Of a DNA stretch of 64,000 nucleotides, positions 17,071 through 24,222 are shown piece after piece. Location: the NCBI RefSeq assembly GCF_001542405.1, contig NZ_LNCD01000086.1, positions 1-64,000 of the forward strand, given 5' to 3'. Made by a program: the position numbers and the translations under genes. Each line of letters begins with the position of its first letter. The first letter of the stretch is position 1. Origin of the DNA: Rhizobium altiplani (lineage in GTDB: Bacteria > Pseudomonadota > Alphaproteobacteria > Rhizobiales > Rhizobiaceae). The notes under the pieces were generated by a model. It did not search any database and was not told the origin of the DNA. It saw only the letters and a list, made by a program, of their open reading frames with translations.

Positions 17071-17988
17071 ATGATCCGCAGGTTCGTCCGGTATTTGCTC
17101 TGTCTCGTCGGTGTATTCGTCGTTGGCGGGGCGGTCTTCTATTTCATCACCGCGCCCACCGCGCTCCCCGAAAGCCACTGGGCCAACCTCGGCGACCCCG
17201 ACCTGAAGAACGGCGAGATGGTCTTCTGGACGGGTGGCTGCGTCAGTTGCCACGCCGCGCCGGGATCGGAGGGCGATGCCAAGCTCACCTTGTCGGGCGG
17301 CCTGGCGTTGAAGAGCCCCTTTGGCACATTCCACGTGCCCAACATCTCGCCCGATGAGAAGGCGGGTATCGGGACATGGACGCTGGCGCAGTTCGGCAAT
17401 GCGATGAAGCGTGGCGTCTCGCCGAACGGACAGCATCTCTATCCGGCCTTTCCCTACAATTCCTATGCCCGGATCAGCGACAAGGACATCAACGATCTCT
17501 TCGGCTATCTGAAGACGCTGCCGAAGAGCGGGAACGTCGCCCCGCCGCACGACTTGCCTTTCCCTTATAACATCCGGCTGGCATTGGGCGGCTGGAAGTT
17601 CCTCTATTTCAACGACGAGCCGCGCGTCGTGCTCGCGGCCAATGTCGACGACAAGGTCAAGCGCGGCCAGTATCTGGTCGAAGGCGCCGGCCACTGCGGC
17701 GAATGCCACACGCCGCGCGATCGGCTTGGCGGCTTCGTGGCAAACACCTGGCTGTCGGGAGCACCGAATCCGGAAGGCCGGGGCCGCATCCCTAACATTA
17801 CGCCAGGCTCGAAGACCGTCGGCTCATGGAGCCAGGACGATATCGCCAACTATCTGGAAACCGGCTTCACGCCCGACTTCGATACGGCAGGCGGCTCGAT
17901 GGCGGAGGTGCAGCGCAACCTCGCTCGTCTGCCGAAGCCGGAGCTCGAGGCGATCGCAGCTTACCTGAAGGCGGTTCCGAGCCATTAA
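17071..17988 (+). CDS. Membrane-anchored diheme cytochrome c
   Basis: The 305-residue protein has an N-terminal membrane anchor (about 7-27) and two class I cytochrome domains with CVSCH (Cys57, Cys60, His61) and CGECH (Cys209, Cys212, His213). Each is followed by an NISPDE or NITPGS segment and a likely Met ligand further on. Such proteins accept electrons from periplasmic dehydrogenases and pass them to oxidases. AGGAG precedes the ATG. No partner dehydrogenase is adjacent. The PQQ glucose dehydrogenase at 24-26 kb normally reduces ubiquinone, so it is not an obvious partner. Confidence 0.87.
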   Translation: MIRRFVRYLLCLVGVFVVGGAVFYFITAPTALPESHWANLGDPDLKNGEMVFWTGGCVSCHAAPGSEGDAKLTLSGGLALKSPFGTFHVPNISPDEKAGIGTWTLAQFGNAMKRGVSPNGQHLYPAFPYNSYARISDKDINDLFGYLKTLPKSGNVAPPHDLPFPYNIRLALGGWKFLYFNDEPRVVLAANVDDKVKRGQYLVEGAGHCGECHTPRDRLGGFVANTWLSGAPNPEGRGRIPNITPGSKTVGSWSQDDIANYLETGFTPDFDTAGGSMAEVQRNLARLPKPELEAIAAYLKAVPSH

Positions 17989-18116
17989 TATTAGCGATAT
18001 CTCAAAAATGCCGCATTGCAGCACTCCACTCGGCTCCACGCACTGGAATGCCCTGTGGCGAACCCCGGTTCGCTTTCCGAACGACGCCCAAGAACGTCTT
18101 CCGAAAGGACAGCCGC

Positions 18117-19082
18117 ATGCATGTTACGTCGGTCAACTCTGCGGATGATCTCGAAACTGTTGCCCGCAAGGGCGGCAAATTGCGGCGCATGGTCGCCCGG
18201 TTGCCGACCTACATGGCCGACATCCGCGAAAATCCTGCCTGGCTGCCGATGTTCCTGCTGGCGCGCACCGTCCCGGCGCGCAAGGTGCATTGGCTGACCG
18301 CGCGGCGCAGCAATGGTGCGATCGAGAATCTGCCGACGCTCTTCAAAGGCGTGAATCATGCAGATGCCGTCGCGTCGCTGCGGCGCGACGGGATATTTCC
18401 GAACCTGAGCCTACCCGAGGCGATCACCCGTGAAATCGCCAGCTTTGCAGGCGCGACCCCATGCTTTGGAAATTTCGATCGCAAGATCGAGTTCCTGGCG
18501 TCCGATCACCGAGCCGTGGAGCAGCAATGGGGGCGGTCGATCCTGAGCGGCCACCATTTCGAGCGAGCGCTTGATTGCCCAGCCGTTCGTGCTGTCCAGC
18601 GCGATCCGGTTCTGTCGGAGATTGCGCGCTGCTATCTCGGTGCGCAGGCCCGGCTGATCACCACCCGCACCTGGTGGAGTTTTCCGACGAGAGCAAGCGA
18701 AGCCGACCGCAGCCTGGCATCGCTCGACAAGTATCACTTCGATCTCGATGACTGGCGGATGCTGAAGTTCTTTTTCTATCTCGTCGATGTCGACGAGGGC
18801 ACCGGTCCGCATGTCTATGTCAGGGGCAGCCACAACAAGCGGCGCCTCAAGCACCAGTTGACCCTTCTGGTCGGCCACCCCGCGCACGAGATCCTCGAAT
18901 TCTACGGCAAGGAGAGCGTGATGACGCTGACCGGCGCGGCCGGCTTCGGCTTCGCCGAGGATCCCTTCGGTTTTCATCTGGGCACGGTTGCCAAGACGAA
19001 GCCGCGTCTGATGATGGAGGTGGGCTTCGGTGTTTCCAAGCCCTCACGCCGCCGCTTCCACGGTGAGCCGGTCCTTCGATAA
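18117..19082 (+). CDS. Phytanoyl-CoA dioxygenase-like protein
   Basis: The start chosen (ATG at 18117) has AAAGGA upstream. The open frame reaches back to 17826, but that part overlaps the cytochrome gene. The 321-residue product has a jelly-roll metal site consistent with Fe(II)/2-oxoglutarate oxygenases: HFD (His207, Asp209), distal His287 in FGFHLGT and Arg297 ten residues later. The segment GTGPHVYVRGSHNKRR is typical of the PhyH family. The N-terminal 110 residues are a separate helical part. The substrate is unknown. Confidence 0.72.
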   Translation: MHVTSVNSADDLETVARKGGKLRRMVARLPTYMADIRENPAWLPMFLLARTVPARKVHWLTARRSNGAIENLPTLFKGVNHADAVASLRRDGIFPNLSLPEAITREIASFAGATPCFGNFDRKIEFLASDHRAVEQQWGRSILSGHHFERALDCPAVRAVQRDPVLSEIARCYLGAQARLITTRTWWSFPTRASEADRSLASLDKYHFDLDDWRMLKFFFYLVDVDEGTGPHVYVRGSHNKRRLKHQLTLLVGHPAHEILEFYGKESVMTLTGAAGFGFAEDPFGFHLGTVAKTKPRLMMEVGFGVSKPSRRRFHGEPVLR

Positions 19083-19100
19083 GACAAGCGGCGCGTCGGC

Positions 19101-19679
19101 CTAGGCCGCCTTCGGCTGGTGCTCGGCGCCGAACATCAGGACATATTGATCGAGGTCGTCGCCGGCGTGCCCGAGGGCGCGGTAGATTTCAGCAGCAAAG
19201 GTCATCGGTGCCGATCCCGGCGCCGTCACCAGCTTTCCGGCGCGCACTGCCTGCGGGCTGTCCTTGTAGTGCGCCTGGCCGGCATAGCCCGGCGCGCTGG
19301 CGATGAAGTCGGCGGCGTTGCTGGTATGGTCGGTCGCATTCAATGCTCCGGCGCGCGCAAGCGCCAGAGTCGCGCCGCAGATTCCCGCCACGAGCTTGCC
19401 ATGCGTAGTGAAGTCGTCGATCACAGGCTTCAGATCGGGTGCCTTTTCCGTTTCCCAGATCGTGCCCCCACACAGCACCAGCCCGTCGAAGGCATTGGCA
19501 TGCAGGTTTTCCGCGACGGTGTCGGACGCAACGCGCATGCCGCCCATCGAGCGCACCTCAGCGCCGTCGGGCGTTGCGATCACCACGTCGAAGCCGAAAT
19601 AGGAGCGCGCGGAGGCCGTCAGTTGGGCGACCTCCCAGTCGGCGAATCCATCGGTGAGGACGATTGCAAGTCGGGTCAT
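19101..19679 (-). CDS. DJ-1/PfpI-family protein
   Basis: The 192-residue protein has the type 1 glutamine-amidotransferase-like fold, with the nucleophile Cys101 in AGICGATLA and Glu16 (DWEVAQL) as its usual partner. The family includes stress chaperones, glyoxalase III and putative deglycases. It is convergent with the dioxygenase-like gene. No membrane segment or signal peptide is present. Confidence 0.85.
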   Translation of the reverse strand: MTRLAIVLTDGFADWEVAQLTASARSYFGFDVVIATPDGAEVRSMGGMRVASDTVAENLHANAFDGLVLCGGTIWETEKAPDLKPVIDDFTTHGKLVAGICGATLALARAGALNATDHTSNAADFIASAPGYAGQAHYKDSPQAVRAGKLVTAPGSAPMTFAAEIYRALGHAGDDLDQYVLMFGAEHQPKAA

Positions 19680-19719
19680 CCGTTTCTCCTTGCAGGCTGT
19701 CCGGGGCGGTCAATGCCGC

Positions 19720-20214
19720 TCATGCCAAAGCTTGCATATAGCGCATGCCGGTGACCGGGCGAGGCACGAAGTCCATATTCTCGTAGAAGCGATGGGCCTG
19801 TACATTGCCGGTGGCGGCGCTGACTGAGAGATAGCCGCAGCCTGCACTGCGGGCCGTGTCGCGGGCGCGGTTGACGAGATGCTGACCGACGCCATGGCCG
19901 CGATGGCCGTCCCGCACGAAGAGATGATGCAGATCCATGCCGCGAGCACCGTCCTGCGCCCTGTAGAGCGGCACAAGAATGGCGTAGCCGATCAGGCCTT
20001 CATCGCTTTCGGCAACCAGGGCGCTGATCCATGGAACCGGACCGAACAGGTCACGCTCGAGCTGCTCCGGGCTCGAGGCGGCCGGATCGCCGTGGTGCTT
20101 GGCGAGCAGGCCGATCATTTCGTTGAGTTCGGGCAGGTCACGCGGCTTGGCGGCGCGGATATTGATCACCGGCGGGCGGATCAATGAGATTTCGGTGTCT
20201 TCGATTTCAAGCAT
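19720..20214 (-). CDS. GNAT-family N-acetyltransferase (diamine acetyltransferase-like)
   Basis: From the ATG at 20214 (AAGGAC upstream) the product has 164 residues. The acetyl-CoA site is visible as HLFVRDGHRGHGVG (about 97-110), followed by the helix QHLVNRARDTARSAG and the C-terminal NVQAHRFYENMDF. The overall pattern (ALVAE, GLIGYAIL, LHHLFV) resembles spermidine/spermine-type acetyltransferases. It is preceded by a leader peptide and a terminator/antiterminator region, so expression probably depends on translation of the leader. The open frame extends to 20295, through the terminator hairpin, but that extension is not supported. Confidence 0.85.
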   Translation of the reverse strand: MLEIEDTEISLIRPPVINIRAAKPRDLPELNEMIGLLAKHHGDPAASSPEQLERDLFGPVPWISALVAESDEGLIGYAILVPLYRAQDGARGMDLHHLFVRDGHRGHGVGQHLVNRARDTARSAGCGYLSVSAATGNVQAHRFYENMDFVPRPVTGMRYMQALA

Positions 20215-20267
20215 GGTCTTCGCGTCCTTGTGTGGTGTTCTGCCGTCAGGACGCTGCCGATACAACA

Positions 20268-20287
20268 AAGCCGCCTGACGGCGGCTT
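20268..20287 (-). terminator. Attenuator terminator hairpin upstream of the acetyltransferase
   Basis: On the minus strand AAGCCGCC-GTCA-GGCGGCTT forms an 8-bp stem followed by TGTTGT. Its 5' arm can instead pair with GGCGGC directly after the leader-peptide stop (around 20310-20316). A third pairing, GCCGTCAGG with CCTGACGGC (20274-20282 with 20242-20250), is also mutually exclusive with it. This is the arrangement of a transcription attenuator. Confidence 0.7.
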
Positions 20288-20316
20288 GTTGACAATATGA
20301 TCTGTCCGGCCGCCCC

Positions 20317-20367
20317 TTACAGGTACAGCCAAAAATACGAGCTGGTGATGTGCGCGTTCTTGATCAT
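20317..20367 (-). CDS. Leader peptide with aromatic-rich C-terminus
   Basis: The 16-residue ORF reads MIKNAHITSSYFWLYL and ends in TAA. It contains Tyr, Phe, Trp and Tyr codons within the last six positions. There is no clear ribosome-binding site. Instead a promoter (TTGACA, 18-bp spacer, ATCTAT) is placed so that transcription would begin at the A of the ATG, as reported for the leaderless trp leader peptide of rhizobia. A ribosome at the stop codon would cover the antiterminator arm that starts in the very next bases. One stalled at the aromatic codons would leave it free. Confidence 0.65.
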   Translation of the reverse strand: MIKNAHITSSYFWLYL

Positions 20368-20373
20368 GTGTTG

Positions 20374-20403
20374 ATAGATCAACCAGAACGCGGTGTTTGT
20401 CAA
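20374..20403 (-). promoter_or_regulatory. Promoter of the leader-acetyltransferase transcript
   Basis: TTGACA (20403-20398) and ATCTAT (20379-20374) are separated by 18 bp. The -10 element ends six bases before the leader ATG, placing the predicted transcription start at or next to that ATG. Confidence 0.55.
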
Positions 20404-20586
20404 TGGGTTTTATGAGCTCGCGCTTGGAAGCGAACAGCGTCGCCTGACGCAGCCGTCCGATCGCTCGGTCACCGACATCGAGAGCTAGATCGGCAAGTGT
20501 CATGCCGATCTGTTAGCCGCCGCTGATCACTCTTGGCGCCGAAATCGCGAGGCCGTTGATATCGCTTTTCATCTCAGGGATACTTG

Positions 20587-20611
20587 TATATAGGGTACCC
20601 CCCTATGCTAA
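20587..20611. promoter_or_regulatory. DmeR/RcnR-type operator
   Basis: TATAGGGTACCCCCCTAT and flanking bases give an AT-rich inverted repeat around a run of six C residues. It is immediately upstream of dmeR and matches the poly-C operators known for RcnR/DmeR proteins of rhizobia. Binding here would autoregulate dmeRF. Confidence 0.75.
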
Positions 20612-20623
20612 ATGGATAAGCTT

Positions 20624-20896
20624 ATGTCCCACACCACGCACCAGAAGAAGAAGCTGCTGGCTCGCGTCAGCCGTCTGAAAGGCCAACTGGAGGCCGTCGA
20701 GCGCGCGCTGGAGGCGGAGCGACCCTGCGGAGAGATCTTGCAGCTGCTTGCCTCGATCCGCGGCGCCCTGAACGGCCTGACCGGTGAAGTGCTGGACGAC
20801 CACCTTCACGAGCATGTCCTGCATGCCGCCGATGAGAAGGCCCGGATGGAGGCCGTCGAGGAAATATCCGAAGTTCTGCGAACCTACATTCGCTGA
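20624..20896 (+). CDS. dmeR: Nickel/cobalt-responsive repressor of the CsoR/RcnR family
   Basis: Starting at 20624 gives an N-terminus MSHTTH, which places His3 as a metal ligand as in RcnR. The in-frame ATG at 20612 would displace it, so the later start is preferred. The 90-residue all-helical protein keeps Cys35, His60 and His64, which with His3 make the Ni/Co set of RcnR, and the RGALNGL motif of the DUF156 family. Metal binding releases the operator and allows export. It lies 24 bases before dmeF in the same operon. Confidence 0.9.
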   Translation: MSHTTHQKKKLLARVSRLKGQLEAVERALEAERPCGEILQLLASIRGALNGLTGEVLDDHLHEHVLHAADEKARMEAVEEISEVLRTYIR

Positions 20897-20920
20897 GACA
20901 ACCGACATGAGGAGCGTGCG

Positions 20921-21898
20921 ATGGCCGCACAGACCCAAACACTTGAGCACGACCACGTTTTCCTGGGTGCTGACCACGACCGCAACGCCCGGCGCGTTTG
21001 GTTCGTCATTGCGCTCACCGCCGTCATGATGGTGGTCGAGATCGGCGCCGGAACCTACTACGGCTCCATGGCGCTGGTCGCCGATGGCTGGCACATGTCG
21101 ACGCACGCGAGTGCGCTGCTGATCTCGGCGGTTGCCTATCTCTATGCCCGCCGTCAGGCGCATAATCCGCGCTTCACCTTCGGCACCGGCAAGCTCGGCG
21201 ATCTCGCGGGCTTTGCCAGCGCCATCATTCTGATGCTGATTGCGCTCCTGATGGCCTGGGAGAGCTTCCTGCGCATCACCCATCCCGTGCAGATCAGTTT
21301 CGCCCAGGCGATCGGCGTCGCTGTCGTCGGTCTGTTGGTCAATCTGGCGAGCGCCTGGCTCCTGAAGGACGACCATCATGGCCACAGCCATGGCCATTCC
21401 CACCATCACGAGCATCACCATCACGGCGATCATGCCCACCATGGCGACCATGCACATTCCGCACATGCCTCGGACAACAACATGCGCGCCGCCTACGTCC
21501 ATGTCATCGCGGATGCGCTGACCTCGGTTCTTGCCATCGCCGCACTGCTGTTCGGCAGCCTCTACGGTTGGCTCTGGCTTGATCCGCTGATGGGCATCGT
21601 CGGGGGCCTTATCATCGCCCAGTGGTCGTGGGGCCTGATGCGGTCGTCCGGCCGCGTGCTGCTCGATGTCGTGCCGCAGGAGGCAGATCTACAGGACGAG
21701 ATTCGTTCGGCGCTGGAAACGGGCGGCGAGCGGATCACCGATCTCCATGTCTGGCAGGTCGGTCCCGGCCACCACGCCGCGATCGTCGCTCTGGTGACCC
21801 CACAGGCGGAAAGTCCTGCCTTCTACAAGGCAAAGCTCGGACCCGTTGCCGGCCTCTCGCATGTTACCGTCGAGGTCACGCAGTCCGCAGCCGCTTGA
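20921..21898 (+). CDS. dmeF: Cation diffusion facilitator for cobalt/nickel (DmeF)
   Basis: A 325-residue inner-membrane CDF transporter has six hydrophobic segments, a metal-site HMSTHA in TM2 and DAL in TM5. A very His-rich cytoplasmic loop (about 151-183, alternating His with Gly/Asp/Ala/Glu) and a C-terminal regulatory domain are present. DmeF exports Co(II) and Ni(II). Co-location with DmeR and its operator supports this over a zinc-specific role. Confidence 0.92.
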   Translation: MAAQTQTLEHDHVFLGADHDRNARRVWFVIALTAVMMVVEIGAGTYYGSMALVADGWHMSTHASALLISAVAYLYARRQAHNPRFTFGTGKLGDLAGFASAIILMLIALLMAWESFLRITHPVQISFAQAIGVAVVGLLVNLASAWLLKDDHHGHSHGHSHHHEHHHHGDHAHHGDHAHSAHASDNNMRAAYVHVIADALTSVLAIAALLFGSLYGWLWLDPLMGIVGGLIIAQWSWGLMRSSGRVLLDVVPQEADLQDEIRSALETGGERITDLHVWQVGPGHHAAIVALVTPQAESPAFYKAKLGPVAGLSHVTVEVTQSAAA

Positions 21899-21965
21899 CG
21901 CGACTCATCGGGGCCACAATCAGTCTCTAGCCAAGTGTTCGTTGATTTGAGGCAGAGGAATTTTC

Positions 21966-22856
21966 ATGCGTGGCTTTTCGATCCGTCGCCGGACCCTTCT
22001 CGGTTCGGCATTACTTTCACCTGCCTTGCTCCTGCCGCGCGTTGCGTGGTCGGAAGACAGCGACGATGAAATCAACCGGCGGATGGACGCGCTCGAAAAG
22101 GCGATCGGCGGTCGCATCGGCGTGTCGGCGATCGACACGGAGACCAACATCTCCTTCGGTTACCGCGAGACCGAGCGCTTCCCCCTCTGCAGCACCTTCA
22201 AGGTCCTGGCTGCGGGGTTGGTGCTGGCGCGTGTCGACAAGGGGCAGGAAAATCTCGAGCGGCGCGTCGTCTACGAGCAGGACAAGCTCGTCACCTATTC
22301 GCCGGAAACGGAAAAGCACGTTGGCGGCGAGGGCATGAGCATCGGCGAACTCTGCGAGGCGGCGATCACACCGAGCGATAACACGGCAGGCAACCTGCTG
22401 CTGGAGAGCTTCGGCGGACCGGCCGAGTTGACCAAATGGCTGCGCACGCTCGGCGATCGATCGACGCGGCTCGACCGCTGGGAAACGGCGCTCAACGAAG
22501 CCAAGGACGGCGACCCGCAGGATACGACCACGCCGGACGCGATGGTCGACACACTCGGTAACCTGACGCTGGGCTCGGCCCTGTCGGAACCGTCGCGTGA
22601 CAAGCTGGTGGCGTGGATGGTGGCGAACACGACAGGCGGCGCGCGGCTGCGCGCCGGCCTGCCGGACACGTGGAAGATCGGCGACAAGACGGGCACCGGA
22701 AACAACGGCAGTGCTGCCGATATCGCCGTCGTCTGGCCGCCCGGTCACGGTGCGATCCTGGTCGCGGCTTACGTGACGCAGGCCAAGGCGCCGGTCTCCG
22801 AGATCAACCCTGTCTTCGCCGAGGTCGGAAAGATCGTGGCCGATATGGTCGGATAG
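21966..22856 (+). CDS. bla: Class A beta-lactamase
   Basis: A 296-residue precursor has a twin-arginine-like leader (IRRRTLLGSALL). The catalytic set is complete: S-T-F-K at Ser76-Lys79, SDN at 137-139, Glu173 and Asn177 in RWETALNEA (Ambler Glu166 and Asn170), and KTG at 241-243. Cys75 directly before the nucleophile is the position (Ambler 69) found in class A carbapenemases, but the partner Cys238 after KTGT is absent (Gly245 instead). It is therefore more likely an ordinary chromosomal penicillinase/cephalosporinase. No AmpR-like regulator is adjacent. Confidence 0.93.
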   Translation: MRGFSIRRRTLLGSALLSPALLLPRVAWSEDSDDEINRRMDALEKAIGGRIGVSAIDTETNISFGYRETERFPLCSTFKVLAAGLVLARVDKGQENLERRVVYEQDKLVTYSPETEKHVGGEGMSIGELCEAAITPSDNTAGNLLLESFGGPAELTKWLRTLGDRSTRLDRWETALNEAKDGDPQDTTTPDAMVDTLGNLTLGSALSEPSRDKLVAWMVANTTGGARLRAGLPDTWKIGDKTGTGNNGSAADIAVVWPPGHGAILVAAYVTQAKAPVSEINPVFAEVGKIVADMVG

Positions 22857-23054
22857 CGCTTTCTTCTCAAAGAGATGCTACGGAAACGTGAATCTCCGTC
22901 GCATCGATCTGAATCAGTTTGTGAAGGCTTCATCGCCGAACTGAAGCGTTGTGCCAGGCACGTTTCGTGAAATGTGGCGCCACTGGTCCTTTGGCAACTC
23001 AACATGACCGCTTTGCGCCGAAAGCAGCCGCCCTGTTGTCGCCTATCGCCATAC

Positions 23055-23465
23055 TCACGCGATCGTTGCGAGCAGATCCTCCACCGAGGCAACGCGGACG
23101 AAGGACTGCGCCGCCGCGGCAAGATCAGGGTCCAGAGTAACCAATGCGTCCGCTTGGAGCTGCGCGACGGCGATGTATTCGGCACAATAGGTATTCGTCC
23201 ATTCGAGTTTGCTGGCGATGTTCCACGCGTACCGCTGCAACACGCGGTCGCCGAGCAGTCGAATTCTCAGACCGCGAAGATAGTCCAGCTGATCGTCAGC
23301 TTCCCTCTTGTCCAGATCGCCATTACGAACCGCCGAGTAGAGGCGGGCCAATACCTGGGATCGCAAGAGCGTCGGGGCAACCAAGGCGTGGCTGTCAGGG
23401 ACCTCTGCGGCGTTCTTCGCGAGCAGGAGCGCAGCGTCTGCCGCGATCGCAAACCGCTTCTTCAT
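23055..23465 (-). CDS. PIN-domain protein, possible orphan VapC-like toxin
   Basis: The 136-residue protein has a PIN-like pattern: APTLLRSQVLARLY near the start, a central helical region with LRGLRIRLLGDRVLQRYAW, and NTYCAEYIAVAQLQADALVTLDPDLA carrying the C-terminal acidic residues. GGAGGGAA precedes the GTG/ATG pair at 23468/23465. Such proteins are ribonuclease toxins of type II systems, but no antitoxin-sized ORF was found on either side, so its role as a toxin is open. Confidence 0.65.
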   Translation of the reverse strand: MKKRFAIAADAALLLAKNAAEVPDSHALVAPTLLRSQVLARLYSAVRNGDLDKREADDQLDYLRGLRIRLLGDRVLQRYAWNIASKLEWTNTYCAEYIAVAQLQADALVTLDPDLAAAAQSFVRVASVEDLLATIA

Positions 23466-23648
23466 CACGATCTTCCCTCCCTGGACGTTGATGCGGATCC
23501 AGCTTGTGCGGTTAGATCATCCTCCCTCCAGTGCCGACAGCAAAAAATGCCCCAATCCGTCATCGAGCCCGCTCTGCCGCCTTCTGGTCGTCAGAAACGG
23601 TCCGCCGGATCGACCGGATTGCAAAGCGCGACTACGCCAGCTCCGCAT

Positions 23649-24107
23649 CTAGGCACCGATGATCGTGTCGGTGCTCGGCTGGTCCTTGCTGTCGCCGTCG
23701 CCGGTCAGCTGCCGCTTCAGCTCGTCGGCAATCTGCTTTTCGATGGCCTCGCGCTGTTCTGGCGGCATCGCCTTGAGATCGTCCTCGGTCAGGCCGAGCC
23801 GCTGAAGGACCTGGTCGCGGATCCGCTCCGCCGGAGTCTGGTCGGCGAGATCGGTAAACTCGGAGACAACAGCGTCATGGCGTGCTTTCGCGGGATCTTC
23901 GGTGCCGTCCATGGTCACGGTGGCGCTGCTCCGCAGCGCCCACATCGTGCTGGAGATCGACGTCGGCGTGCTGCTTGGCTGCAGTGCCGCGCCGCTCTGG
24001 CGAACGCTGAGTTCGATATCACCCGTCTGTTGCTTGTTGCGTTGGCCGGATTGGCTGAAGAGGTTGCTCAGTCCATAGGTGCTGGAAATGCTGCTGCCGA
24101 TCTTCAT
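23649..24107 (-). CDS. Conserved hypothetical protein
   Basis: A 152-residue protein with AAAGGAG well placed before the ATG. The N-terminal half is Ser/Thr/Gln-rich and probably disordered. The C-terminal half is helical (AERIRDQVLQRLGLTEDDLKAMPPEQREAIEKQIADELKRQL). No signal peptide or catalytic motif is visible. It is transcribed in the same direction as, and downstream of, the glucose dehydrogenase gene, but with its own ribosome-binding site. Confidence 0.68.
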   Translation of the reverse strand: MKIGSSISSTYGLSNLFSQSGQRNKQQTGDIELSVRQSGAALQPSSTPTSISSTMWALRSSATVTMDGTEDPAKARHDAVVSEFTDLADQTPAERIRDQVLQRLGLTEDDLKAMPPEQREAIEKQIADELKRQLTGDGDSKDQPSTDTIIGA

Positions 24108-24222
24108 GAAAATTCTCCTTTGAGCAATGCGCGGAGAATGGCGCGGCAGTCCTGCCCGGAGCTTGTGTCGGCGGGCTCGGATGGCCGGGACAAGTGGCGG
24201 CCATCCAATGGGTCTCGAGGCG

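Noticed and set aside
20246..20503. 85-codon minus-strand ORF over the attenuator region
   Set aside because: It runs through the promoter, leader peptide and terminator hairpin in another frame and has no family pattern. The attenuator reading explains the sequence better.
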